Part shown: positions 24,501 through 35,530 of the stretch, one piece after another | Layout of the letters: each line of letters begins with the position of its first letter | How positions within the stretch are numbered: position 1 is the stretch's first letter | Source of the DNA: Nageia nagi | Taxonomy: Eukaryota; Pinophyta | Direction of reading: 5' to 3' | NCBI GenBank assembly: GCA_050084985.1 | Contig: JBITNC010000001.1 | Span: 103,726,001 to 103,790,000, forward strand | Length of the DNA: 64,000 bases | Position numbers and translations under genes: made by a program | Notes under the pieces: model-generated | Database searches by the model: none | The model's input: the letters and a program-made list of their open reading frames with translations, nothing else | Told to the model about the DNA's origin: nothing

Positions 24501-26610
24501 AATTATCCATGTTTGGAGCTCCCTCTATCCATAGAAAACCATGCACATGTGGAGATCCCCTATGTTGCCATTCATATCTACACCAATATTCTTTGACTTT
24601 CATTCGTTTTTGCAATACCTCTTTACGAAAAATTGTATTTCGTAGATGCATGTAATGAGCTACAATATGTGGGTAATCAATAATATTTTGTCTTCGCCAT
24701 TTTTGTGCTTCTCTTGAATCAGATGGCGATGTTCCTGGCATTAACGCATGAAGGTCAGGCCAATACATATCAGCTGCACTTAAAGTGAAAAAAATGGTTG
24801 GAGATCCAATTTGATGTAATAAATCACTTAATTCAGCACGACTCTTCGTCCAATAAGATCTTGTGCCTCTTAATGTAGAGCCAAAATGCATTAAACAATC
24901 TGCTAAATGTGATTGGGGAATATTATCCATGTGTTCTCGCAATTCATGGATTGTAGTTGGCAAATCTTGAAGACTCTTCTTTACAAACACTGCTGAAGAA
25001 TTCTGAGCACGGTGTCTCATTATCATGTTCATTATGAAATACCTAAATCTTGGATGCTTTCCAAAACAATGATCTCTATATCGTAATAAATGTTTTGCAA
25101 ATTCATGAAGATAAACTTTTCTATTTCTTGGTTCTATCCAATCACAGTTTCCATTTGGGAATAATGTTGGAAATGCCATATCAAGCAACCCTTCTGTAAT
25201 ATACTCATTTATAGGAGATGCTCCAATTCCAGGCCAATCAATGAGTGTTATTGGTTCTACATTAGGGTTGTTGACCCATGCATAAATTAATTCCATCTCC
25301 CTTGGTGCATTGGGTGGTTTACAGGCCATAGATGTTGTGTGATTAATGACATTTCCTTCATCCATCTCAATTGTTGGACCCATTACTACATATTCATTCA
25401 TATCAGAATTAAACTCCATATGAACAGAGTTTAGAATGTTAAATATGTTTGTATCTGTATTAGCTGGGAGATCTCTTAGAACATCTTCATTAATTTGCAC
25501 ATCCTTATAAAACTTATCATTTTCTATCTTATACTTCAAAGCTTTAAAGACCCTCTCTTTATTTACTGTGAAATTATAATTTGTACCACGTTGATCTCTT
25601 CTTCGAACAATAATGACTGGTAATTCATTTATAGGATGAGGTAGTACCTTCGCAATTTGTTTCACTTCTTGTGGAAAGCTAATTGTATGCCCTTTGTACT
25701 TATATTGGCCTCCGGTAGCATGTGTTACTTGTAATATTGGATTGACACGTGCTATCAACATTTCTTCAATTTGTGTTAAGTTTGATAATTCTGATGGTTG
25801 TGATCCAGGATCCATGTGATTTGTGGAAGAAAATCGATGAGGAAGAATTTTCTCTTGTCTACATCTATTACATGTCGGACCTTCAGTAGTAGATAACACC
25901 TTCATTCCAGGATAAGATTCTTGGCAAATGTAACACATCGATGGTGATGCAAGTTTTTGTAGTTGACTTCGAAATAAGGTTTGTATTTCTTTGAAATCTA
26001 TTTGAATATTTGTATTAGTGTGTCCATATGTTCTATTATGATTTGTTTGATTTGCATTCATTTGTAAACCTTCTACATTTCCTTCTCTTAAACGATGTGT
26101 TGGAGGTGTCTCTCCCATTTCAGTTGCTTCATATTGTGTTTGTCTCACCACAATTATATTTTTAGCATTTCTTTCAAAAAAAGAGGATGCATCGGAAACA
26201 CTTACATTATCATGAACATTATTACGATGTATTCTTTCCTCTCTTTGACTATCTTCCTCAGCTCGTCTAGCACGCTGAAGTTGGCGGTCATTCGCACGTT
26301 TTCTCCTAATCTCCTCAAGTTGAAATTGTGTTTGATTTTCTTGGTTTGTTGTTTGTTGTTTCATATATCTTTGGCGTGCTTCTTCTCTTTGATCTTCTGA
26401 TATTTTTGCACGTGTTTCTCTCATTTGTTGAGTGTGTATTGCTCTTTGTTCTTCATTTTCTTCATTGGACATATTAGCACGAGTTTGTCTCTTTCGTTCA
26501 AAATCGATTGCTCTTTGTCGTTGTTTTTGTTCATTTGTCATTTCTGCCCTACGTTTTGCTCGATTTTCTCTTTGTCTTTGTCTTTCTCTCTCTTTGTCAC
26601 TTTCAGTCAT
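21518..26610 (-). CDS. Helitron Rep/PIF1-like helicase protein, four exons, 1606 aa
   Basis: Rolling-circle replication initiator fused to a superfamily 1B (PIF1-type) helicase, acting in the nucleus to nick, unwind and rejoin Helitron DNA. Exons: 26610-24397, 24315-24152, 24070-22208, 22097-21518; introns of 81, 81 and 110 bp all have GT..AG borders and keep the frame (phases 0, 2, 2). Approximate residues: an Arg/Glu-rich leader with repeated R.xMT.EQ units (1-130), a CX2C..CX2C zinc motif (223-247), Helitron_like_N (470-700) with the HUH signature HRGSPHVH (about 682-690), a Cys/His segment CVERHTVCREGACL in exon 2, and the two-tyrosine motif YIAKY (about 851). Helicase: Walker A GIAGTGKS (1192), DEMS (1272), GDLGQLPP (1310), HKSQG and VAISR (about 1562). 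All key residues are present. The start is uncertain: an in-frame ATG at 26697 is separated from it by a TGA at 26620-26622, so 26610 is the first uninterrupted Met. Confidence 0.9.
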
Positions 26611-26697
26611 TCTTTCACGTCATCGTCTATTATAATCTCTGTGATATTGTCTATGTTGTTCTAATCTTTGTTGTTCTCTTTGCTCTTCAGAATTCAT
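26611..26697 (-). pseudogene. Probable original N-terminal leader with one nonsense codon
   Basis: From the ATG at 26695-26697 the frame is continuous with the Helitron protein and has the same Arg/Glu/Gln-rich composition (MNSEEQREQQRLEQ), but codon 26 is TGA (26620-26622). It directly follows a CGA codon, so a C-to-T change in a second CGA is the simplest origin. Translation could restart at 26610. Not known: whether the 29 leader residues are needed. Confidence 0.7.
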
Positions 26698-26700
26698 TAT

Positions 26701-27540
26701 CTTTGTCACAAATTTACTACAAAAACATAAGAGAATACATCATTATATTTATTTAAATAACAACTTAAAGATATTTACATAATTTTCAAGCATTAATATA
26801 CTTAAATAATTAACTCATGTTAAGAAAGTTAACAAGAAAGTAGACATAGAAGTGTTTAAAAAAAAAGCCCAGATTCCAAACTATCCCCTCATATATTAAT
26901 GATATGTTTATAAATAAATAAGAAAAAGAGTTTTAAATTCTTACACTCAAAAGAGAATCTAAGGTTACTAATTGAAGTTAATGTCTTCAAATAGGTGCAT
27001 AGTGTATCTCCAATAGAACACAAAATCTACATATCTTATTCCTAAATGCCACTTCATATCTATACGCGACTTCCTTGTGGGAATGGTATCTGAAACTGTT
27101 GGGACCCAGGAGTGCATTTACACAAAAACAATATGGATGATAATGATTTTTCAACTATTAAAAAGTTTGTCTTGAAAATCTATTAAGGTTATTGAACTTT
27201 ATCTAATATAGAACGAATTCTTGAGTTATTGTTCAAAAAAAGCCTGTCAGATTATTGGACTTTATATAATATAGAATGAATTCCCAAGTTATTGATCAAA
27301 CAAATTCCTAATGAAAACAACATCTAAAATAGAAGCAACTGTATGATAATTTTTTACTTTTCCATTGAGCCAACTTAAAGCTTCAATTTGCCACATATTT
27401 GCGTGTTTTGGTTTGTAAAGCATTGAATGCATTGGCTTTTCTCCCTTTTCTGTAGTTTGGAGAAACATAAATTCTTTCTCCATCGAATGCCATCCTTATT
27501 AAAGCACTCCCCTGTGCATCTCAGGTCCCCACAGTCTTGA
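26701..27540. other. Helitron 5' flank and peroxidase upstream region
   Basis: AT-rich sequence that must include the Helitron 5' end and the former promoter side of the peroxidase fragment. It holds a 63 bp tandem duplication: TTATTGAACTTTATC.. at 27189 and TTATTGGACTTTATA.. at 27252, each followed by AATATAGAA.GAATTC. No gene is recognised. Confidence 0.5.
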
Positions 27541-27543
27541 AGG

Positions 27544-27850
27544 ATGGCGAAGATAAAAAATATTGAGTTGATATGCAGACTGGTATTGATTATATGTTGT
27601 GGCTATATTACCTCTCATGCGCAACTTAGTGCATCTTTTTATGAAAAAACATGTCCACATGCGTTATCCATAGTCTTCGCCTTCATTTTCATGACTGTTT
27701 TGTTAACGTATGACAATGTCAATAAAGATTATCACAGAAAAATATGTCTGAATGTGGAGATATCTTTATGAATTTTATTTTTATATGTTGGATAATCATG
27801 ATCTCTGTAAGTTTCTCTTGCAGGGATGCGATGGATTTGTTGAGCAAGTG
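27544..27850 (+). pseudogene. Class III peroxidase fragment (signal peptide, N-terminus, start of exon 2)
   Basis: Class III peroxidases are secreted haem enzymes that oxidise phenolics in the cell wall. The frame at 27544 gives a signal peptide (about 26 residues ending SHA) and the mature N-terminal motif QLSASFYEKTCPHALSIV, then loses similarity. At 27813-27823 a TTTCTCTTGCAG acceptor precedes GGATGCGATGGA (GCDG), the conserved start of peroxidase exon 2, which is broken by a TGA within nine codons and runs into the tandem array. The distal-histidine helix (the RLHFHDCF region) expected between these pieces is missing, and nothing of the later exons is seen. It is a dead fragment. Confidence 0.75.
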
Positions 27851-28480
27851 TGATTGTCATTGTTGTCAACACGTGGTTTTGGCTGTGTCTTCGCGTGAGT
27901 TTTTCTAGAGCAGATAAGCAGACTTCCGGAATGATAGGCAGGCTTCCGGAATGAAGTGATGACGTTCCGAAATGAAATGATAAAGCAGAGTTGTGGAAAA
28001 GTCCAGGTTCTGGAAAAGGTGAGAGTTGTAGAGAAGTCTGGGTTCCGAAGGATATGAGTGATTGTCATGCTGTCAACAAGGCTTTAATCGGGTTCTGGAG
28101 GTTTTGACCGGGTTCCGGAGGATATGAGTGATTGTCATGCTGTCAACAAGGCTTTGATCGGGTTCCAGAGGTTTTGACCGGGTTCTGGAGGATATGAGTG
28201 ATTGTCATGCTGTCAACAAGGCTTTGATCGGGTTCTGGAGGTTTTGACCATGTTTCGGAGGTGAAGTGTGATTGTAATTGTTGTTAACAAGGTGTTGATC
28301 GGGTTCCGAAGGTTTGACCGAGTTCTGGAGGTGTTGATCGGGTTCCAGAGGTTTGACCGAGTTCTGGAGGTGAAGCGTGACTATAACTGTTGTCAACAAG
28401 GTGTTGATCGGGTTCTGGAGGTTTTGACTGGGTTCCGGAGGTGATGAATGATTGTAATGTTGTCAACAAGTGATTTTGGT
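27845..28480. repeat. 70 bp tandem array (GGGTTCYGGAGG family)
   Basis: Units start GATATGAGTGATTGTCATGC at 28051, 28121 and 28191 (exact 70 bp period). Related units starting GTGAAGTGTG follow at 28261 and 28370, and another at 28441; the 28261 unit is longer because of an internal 39 bp duplication. A degenerate leader runs from 27845. Each unit has GGGTTCCGGAG-like boxes that vary as CCGG, CTGG or CCAG. The first unit abuts the broken peroxidase exon 2. Open frames within it (28205-28469) are repeat-derived and not genes. Confidence 0.9.
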
Positions 28481-29260
28481 AAAGCCGGAGTTAGTAAACA
28501 AAGCATTCCAGAAGAAATGACGTCAACGATTTCGGGCTATCATTCAAAACCGGAGTTCGGAAGTGATGAGGTCAGCAAGGAGCGATTAAAGAGCCGGAGC
28601 CAGCGAGTAAAACATTCTGGAAGCAAGAGATGACATCACGGAGAGAACGATGTTCACATTTGTGAATAGAACTGGGTTCTGGAGACGATGAGGTCAGCAA
28701 AGAATGATCAAAGAGCCGGAGTCAGCAAATAAAGCATTCCAGAATGCAGAGATAAGATCGGTAAAGAGAGATTGAAATTCTGGAGTCCATAAAGTAAATG
28801 TTTCGGATTAAAAAGATGACATCACAGAGGATAAGATAGTCAAGTTTTGGTAAAGACATCATGGTGGTGGTGTTTAAAAGTCTGAAGACAAAAGTTCGGA
28901 GACAAAAGTCCGAAGATAAAGGTCCGGAGATGATGACATCATGCGGGAAGCATTTTACTCTACTACCGGAGTCCGGAGATGATGACATCATGGTGTAAGT
29001 GTTTAAAAGTCCGGAGACAAAAAGTCCGGAGATAAAGGTCCGAAGATGATGACATCATGCGGGAAGCGTTTTACTCTACTTTCAGAGTCCGGAGATGATG
29101 ACATCATGCTGTATACAATAAACATCCGGCAAGCGAGACAAAGAGTCCAGAATTAACAGAAATATCATTATGAAGAAGACAAAGAGTCCGAAATTAACAG
29201 AAATATCATTATGAAGAAGACAAAGAGTCTGGAATTATACGAACAGAAGTGCAAAAGAAT
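28481..29260. repeat. Composite CCGGAG-containing tandem arrays
   Basis: Three further repeat types share the CCGGAG box. (i) Units of about 110-122 bp with CCGGAG..AG..AA.AAAGCATTC and AGATGACATCAC, at 28485, 28596 and 28718. (ii) A roughly 120 bp unit with GTCCGGAGATGATGACATCA then GAAGC.TTTTACTCTACT, covering 28918-29115. (iii) A 41 bp unit starting CAAAGAGTCC at 29139, 29180 and 29221. The palindromic GATGATGACATCATG occurs at about 28930, 28979, 29046 and 29094. No coding capacity is seen. Together with the 70 bp array this could be the regulatory part of a long LTR. Confidence 0.85.
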
Positions 29261-29480
29261 TCAAAGTATAAATTGTATGTAAAATAAGAAATAAGAAATA
29301 TTACAGTAAAAATATATTTACAATAGCAGAGAATTAACTTACAATAAAATTAAAGTTCTCTTCTGTTTTTACAATCTTTTGTTCTAACTTTGCTTGTTCG
29401 AATTCACTACATCTCTCGATTGATTTGGGAATGATTTTTTATGATGTTTGATATTCTTCGTTCCATTTATATATTAATTT
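29261..29480. other. AT-rich tail of the array region
   Basis: The array ends in AT-rich sequence with a TTCTCTTCTGTTTTTACAAT stretch (about 29356). This might be the R/U5 part of an LTR whose U3 is the array, but no primer-binding site could be confirmed. Confidence 0.3.
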
Positions 29481-29640
29481 TTGAAAAGATGTGTCTTTTA
29501 ATATTTCAGTCGGCTATATAATTTTAATTTTAAAAAAATTATTTTCCCACCAATTGTTTAACGGATGGACTCACATGCGACATTTTGCTCCCCCACTCCA
29601 CCCCCATGCTGCAGCTGTAGAAACGCCTCTCGATGTAATC
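29481..29640. repeat. 160 bp direct repeat, left copy
   Basis: Nearly identical to 30447-30606 in the same orientation: TTGAAAAGATGTGTCTTTTA, then TTTCAGTCGGCTATATAATT, ACTCACATGCGACATTTTGC and GCCTCTCG.TGTAAT. The pair brackets the actin fragment. Single-base changes separate the copies. Confidence 0.9.
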
Positions 29641-29869
29641 AGAAATAGGCCACCATAACCTTCATGGTGAACCTTAAGCTGATCTCATCCCAGATCAAAA
29701 ACACTTTCTATGAATAATTGATGGACCCCACTCATCATACTCAAACTTGGTGATCCACATATGCGAGGGTAAAGATGAAAAATAGATGAGACTAAAGAAG
29801 AATATGAAAAACAAAAGAATACACTATATAGATTTTTCTCAATGGAATAAGTTGAAACGATTGAAGTAC

Positions 29870-30606
<737 letters not shown>

Positions 30607-30749
30607 ATACATATAGGATGAATGTGTTGATTAAAATAACAAAACAAGTAAATGCAACTATCTATAAGTGTGTCTTAGCCATTATTTATGTTATGAATTC
30701 ACATGAAGTAATAACTTTTACCTTTTTGATCGAAATTCAACTTTCAATT

Positions 30750-33015
30750 CTCTATGTAAAATTTTTTTAAATGAGGTCTCTTGAGGAATTTGAATATTAA
30801 ATTCTCAAGTTTAAAGGAATTTAAATACAAATTATTTTGTATTTAAATAATTAGTTTTTACATGATATATTCATAAAACTTAGTTTTAAAGGGTGAATGC
30901 TATCTAGTTTAATAAATATTTTTTCATACCTTTGTTAATGTTGGTGGAGTCTATTCACTTTTTAGGAATAGGAAATAAAAAAAAAAAGCCATATACACAT
31001 AATATATGTCAAAAATTTGCTACCGCCTAGCTCCTCTTTCCTTTGCTCAACTCCCTCTTCTGGAATACATACATATTACAAATGCAATACATATACACAC
31101 CATGAACACCTTGTAGATATTCATCATGAACACCTTGCACATATGCACTAGTAATGATCCCACCATATGTATTACAAACCTCTAAAACTTATGTGCCACC
31201 TTCTTATTTGGCATCGATGGAGCCCATTCAATTTTGGTAATAAGTCAATGACTATGAGCATGCAAATATGCATTATGATTGCCTTACAAATACACAGTGC
31301 AAATGCTTGTACATATGCTTCATGAATATATACACATATTTATCATAAATGTATTTCACATATGTATTTTGAACATAACTACAGACGTTCATCAAATGTA
31401 AATGAACATTTTTTGAGAAACATCGTGTCACCCTAAATGAATGTCATTAACCTAATTTATTTCATTCATTTTGAGTGTGTAGGATCATTTTGACTAAGCT
31501 AGAGCTAATGCCTACACATATACACCATGAATGCTCGCACCTATATACCATGAATACAACCACATATGGTTCACAATTGTAAAGAGACATCTCAAGAGGA
31601 ACATCTTATTACCTTGCATGAACATCACTAACTCAATTCATTTTGAATGAGTGGGATGTTGAAGAATGATTCTACTAAAGCTTGATGGATAAGTAATATT
31701 TAACCTTACCAAAGTGAATCACCTACACATCCTTCCCTTTTCATTATATTATGATGGATGAAAGTAATATTTTGTGCATATCATACAAACTATAGTGCAT
31801 GAAACTATGTTTGCATCATGCAACTTTCCAAATAACTTTTGGTTCTTATGTATTCTTCCATATTTTGCATACATGTTTATAGTATTCACTACCTTAAAAT
31901 TAATTAAAAAATCATTTGTTGATTTCTTGCAATCCATATAACTATGTTTGCAACATACATATTTTCAAAGAATTCATGGGACTTGTATACTCTTCCATAT
32001 TTTGTATAGATATTTACCATGATATTCAAAATAAATACATTCAATGAGAATCCATTTTTGCATATTTTACAATTATTGTAGTCCATGAAATTATATTTAC
32101 AACATGCATCTTTTCAAATAATTTATGGGCATTAAGTATAATTCTATATTTTATATACATATTTATAAACGCATTTACAATGATATCATTTAATGAACAA
32201 CCATTTATGCATATCTTACGATCATTACAATCTATGAACCTATATTTGCATCATACATATTCATAAATAATGCATCTTCTAAATGTGTGTTTTTATCATG
32301 CATCATCAATTTTTATATAAAAGTTTTATTAAAAACTCAATTATTAAAGTTATTGAAATACAATTTATTAAAAACATGTTAACCTTACAAGCTTAGGTAT
32401 TTTATTTTCATTGTTTGGAGATCATATTATCTTTTTCTACTATCCTTGGCATCTCCCCTATTATATCTTGAATATGACTTCTTAAATCAAGGAGTTTGAA
32501 GGAGAATGTTTGATTTTATATTTAAGATTCCTCTATGGTTTATATATTTTGAGATAAAACTTCATGAATCAATGATAAAGTAGAATTTATCAATATTGAC
32601 TATGGTTACTTGAAAATATTTAAGAGATCAATTAAGATAACTATAACATTTTGAATTGTATTGAGTATTTACAACTTAAAATTTTCAATTGTTAATAGGC
32701 ATATAGAAATAGTATTGAAATTGGTTTGGTTATTAGTGGATAATTTAGTTTTAAAATTTTATAAGTTGATAATGTTATATCTTGACAAATACAATCTAAG
32801 TCTTATTCATTATTCTTTTCATGATGTTGATTCAATATTATGTATAAAGAAGCATTGTATTGATATAATATTGAGAGGTTGAGAATGCCTAAAGAGAATA
32901 TGAAAAAGTCTTCTAAATAAGAATATGGAGAAATATGCAAAAAGCATTACTTTTCATCTATAAAGTAATGAATAAAACCTTATTTCTAACAGTTAGAGCT
33001 AGAACAAGGACAAAG
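30750..33015. repeat. Large direct duplication, unit 1 (about 2.27 kb)
   Basis: Similar along its length and in the same orientation to 33437-35530. Shared landmarks include GGCTATCTAGTT-like sequence (about 30898), CTCCTCTTTCCTTTGCTCAA (about 31032), TTATTAAAAACATG (about 32366), CTTACAAGCTTAG (about 32384) and CTAGAACAAGGAC (about 32999). It contains minus-strand PPR relics and long lists of ATATGCA/CATGAA-type words. Confidence 0.75.
31749..32086 (-). pseudogene. Pentatricopeptide repeat (PPR) relic in unit 1
   Basis: PPR proteins bind organellar RNA through about 35-residue helical repeats. Two overlapping minus-strand frames read like PLS-class repeats: VVNTINMYAKYGRIHKNQKL and LHDANIVS.TIV (31749-31937), and FILNIMVNIYTKYGRVYKS.. 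with NIVIW (31904-32086). They match the LIDMYAKCGSIEDARKVFD...NVVSW pattern of plant PPR genes. The frames overlap out of phase and are broken, so no protein is made. The same relic occurs in the second unit. Confidence 0.6.
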
Positions 33016-33436
33016 AAAGCATATATAATACTAATTCAATCTAATAACAAGAATCAATGACAATAAAGATGATAATAAGTTGAATAAAGCAAATGATCAT
33101 GAACATAAACGAATGATATTCGCTCAAGTGATAATAAGATTCTAGTATCAATAGGTGGCATTTAGAAATACCTGAGTGTAGAGTACTAGCTATCGAGACA
33201 TAATATTGATTTGCTTTTCTCAAGTTAGAGATACTTACAGTTATAACATGTGTGATATCACCATTTGATCCCTAAAATATTGGTTGAAGTTGTCACAATG
33301 TATCTAACATAAAAATATGAACACAACCTAGGAAATATGTTATAATAAGGTAAACTATGAGTGAAATATGATTAAACATGTATGTAAAGTTGCACCTAAG
33401 TGGGACCGTGTTAAGGGAACCACTTTTAGGTGTCAA
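33016..33436. other. Spacer between the two duplicated units
   Basis: About 420 bp with no counterpart elsewhere in the window and no recognised motif. Confidence 0.4.
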
Positions 33437-35530
33437 CCCTATATGTAAGAGTTCTTTAAATGATCTCCTTAGGAATTCAAATATTAATTTATCAAATTTC
33501 AAGGTAATAAATTACACAATATTTTGTATTGAAGTAATATTTTTGTATATGATTTATTCATAAAATTAAGATAATTTTAAAAGGTAAAGGCTATCTAGTT
33601 GAATAAACACTCCATCATACCCTTGTTAATGTTTTTGGGGCCTATTCACTTTCTAGAAAAATATAGATAAAAATAACCATATAAGTACAACATATATAAA
33701 ATATTTGCTACAACTTAGCTCCTATTTCCTTTGCTCAGCTCCCTCTTTGCAAGAGACATTATGAATTCAACATAGATATGCATTATGAATGCCATACACA
33801 TACACATCGTGAACACCTCAAATGTATGCACTACCAATGATTCCCACATATGCAATATGAATATCTACAACTTATGTCCTACCTTCTTGGTTTGCATTGG
33901 TGGAGTCCATCCAGTTTTTGGTAATAAGTCAATGCCTATGAGCATTCACATATGCATCATCATCACCCTACAAATGCTTGTAAATATGCTTCATGAATGC
34001 ATACACATATATACCAAAAATGGGTCCAACATACATACTATGAATGTAATTACATAGGTACATCAAATACAAAGGCATATCTTTTGAGAAACATCATGTC
34101 ATCCTACACAAATATCACTAACCCATTTGGTTTCATTTATTTCAAGTGAGTAGGATCATATGTAGGATTTGGCTACAACTAATGCCTCCACATATGTATT
34201 AGGAATTCCCCCACAAATATACCATGAATACAACCTCATATGCACAATAAATGCAAAAGCACATCTCTTGAGATACATCTTATCACCTTTTATGAACAAA
34301 ACTAATGCAATTCATTTCAAATGAGCTGGATGTTGAAGATAGATTTTGCTAAAGCTTGACTGGTAAGTATTGTTAAACCTTAGCAAAGTAAATTGCCTTT
34401 ACATTTGTCATTGTTATTATATTCTAATGGATGGATGTAATATTTTTTGCATATCATACAACTAAAATAGTGCATGAAACTATGTTTGCATCATGCATCT
34501 TTTCAAACAACTCTTGGGCCTTATGTATTTTTTTATATTTTACATACACATTTAGTTGGACATTCCCTACTTTAATAGTCAATGAGAAATAACTCATTGA
34601 TATCTTGTAGTCCATAAAACTATATTTGCATCTTCTCTAATAAATTATAGGAATTTAGTATTCTTCTATATTTTGCATGCATGTTTATAAAGGTATTCAC
34701 AACCACAACATTTGATGAACAACCATTTATGCATATCCTATGATCATTGTAGCCTATGAACCTATGATTGGAACACATCTTAATAGATAATGCATCTTTT
34801 GAAAGTGTATTCAATTATGCATCATCAATTTATGTGTATAAATTTCAATGAAAATTAAGTTACTAAAGTTATTGATATACAATTTATTAAAAACATGCTA
34901 GTCTTACAAGCTTAGTTATTTTATTTTCAAATTTTGGATATCATATTCTCTATTTACATACCTTCTTGGTATCTCCCTTATTTTATCATATATATAATCA
35001 CTTAAATCAATGATTTGGAAGGATCATGCTAGATATTATATTTAAGATTTCTTTATGATTTAGACATTTTTATGTATTTATAATTTGGGACTAAAGCTCA
35101 TGTATTAATGATAAAATAGAGTTGATCAATCCTGACTACGGTTACTTGCAAATATTTAAGAGGTCAATTAACACATCTTCAATTTTTTTGGATTGTGTTG
35201 AGTATTTACAACTTAAAAACTTTCAATCGTTAATATGACTACATAAATAATAATAGAATTGGGTTGCTTATTGGTGGATGATTTAGTTTTAAAATTTCAT
35301 AGATTGCTAATATTATATCTTACCAAACATAATATTAGTTTTATTCTTTATCCTTTTAATAATTTTTATTCAATATCATGTATCAAGAAGTACTCAATTG
35401 ATATAATATTGAGCACTTGAGAATGCCTCAAAACTATTCTAAATAAGATTAAACATAAATATGCAAAAAAATATTATTTTTCATTCATCAAGTAATAGAT
35501 GAAACTAGAACAAGGACCAAATAACCACAT
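33437..35530. repeat. Large direct duplication, unit 2 (about 2.1 kb)
   Basis: Diverged copy of 30750-33015 with the same order of landmarks: GGCTATCTAGTTGAATAAAC (about 33588), CTCCTATTTCCTTTGCTCAG (about 33720), TTATTAAAAACATGCTAG (about 34885) and CTAGAACAAGGACC (about 35505). Indels and substitutions are spread throughout, indicating an old duplication or two insertions of one repeat family. Confidence 0.75.
34380..34814 (-). pseudogene. PPR relic in unit 2
   Basis: The minus-strand frame 34620-34814 ends NVVVVNTFINMHAKYRRILN, which matches the inter-repeat pattern of PLS-type PPR proteins and aligns with the relic in unit 1. It is heavily decayed. Confidence 0.5.

Larger units (their letters stand above)
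21179..26900 (-). mobile_element. Autonomous-type Helitron (rolling-circle transposon)
   Basis: Element defined by the Rep/helicase gene at 21518-26610. Its 3' end is likely the CTAG at 21180-21183 followed by T on the minus strand, just outside the large palindrome. The 5' TC terminus should lie a short way right of 26697, but no diagnostic TC start was recognised, so 26900 is an estimate. The coding region is almost undamaged while all neighbouring elements are riddled with stops, implying a much younger insertion. It lies upstream of the exostosin gene and beside a peroxidase fragment. Confidence 0.7.

Noticed and set aside
26095-26756. Four overlapping plus-strand open frames rich in Leu/Ser/Phe
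   Set aside because: They are antisense to the Arg/Glu-rich leader of the Helitron protein; the composition is the mirror of that coding region.
28205-28469. Two minus-strand frames with repeated GTRSTP/PEPDQHL peptides
   Set aside because: Produced by the 70 bp tandem array in two reading frames; not protein coding.
31440-31540. Possible CRISPR or tRNA-like structure in the repetitive AT-rich blocks
   Set aside because: No regular direct repeats with unique spacers, and no TTCRANNC-type arm or cloverleaf; no tRNA or rRNA genes were recognised anywhere in the window.
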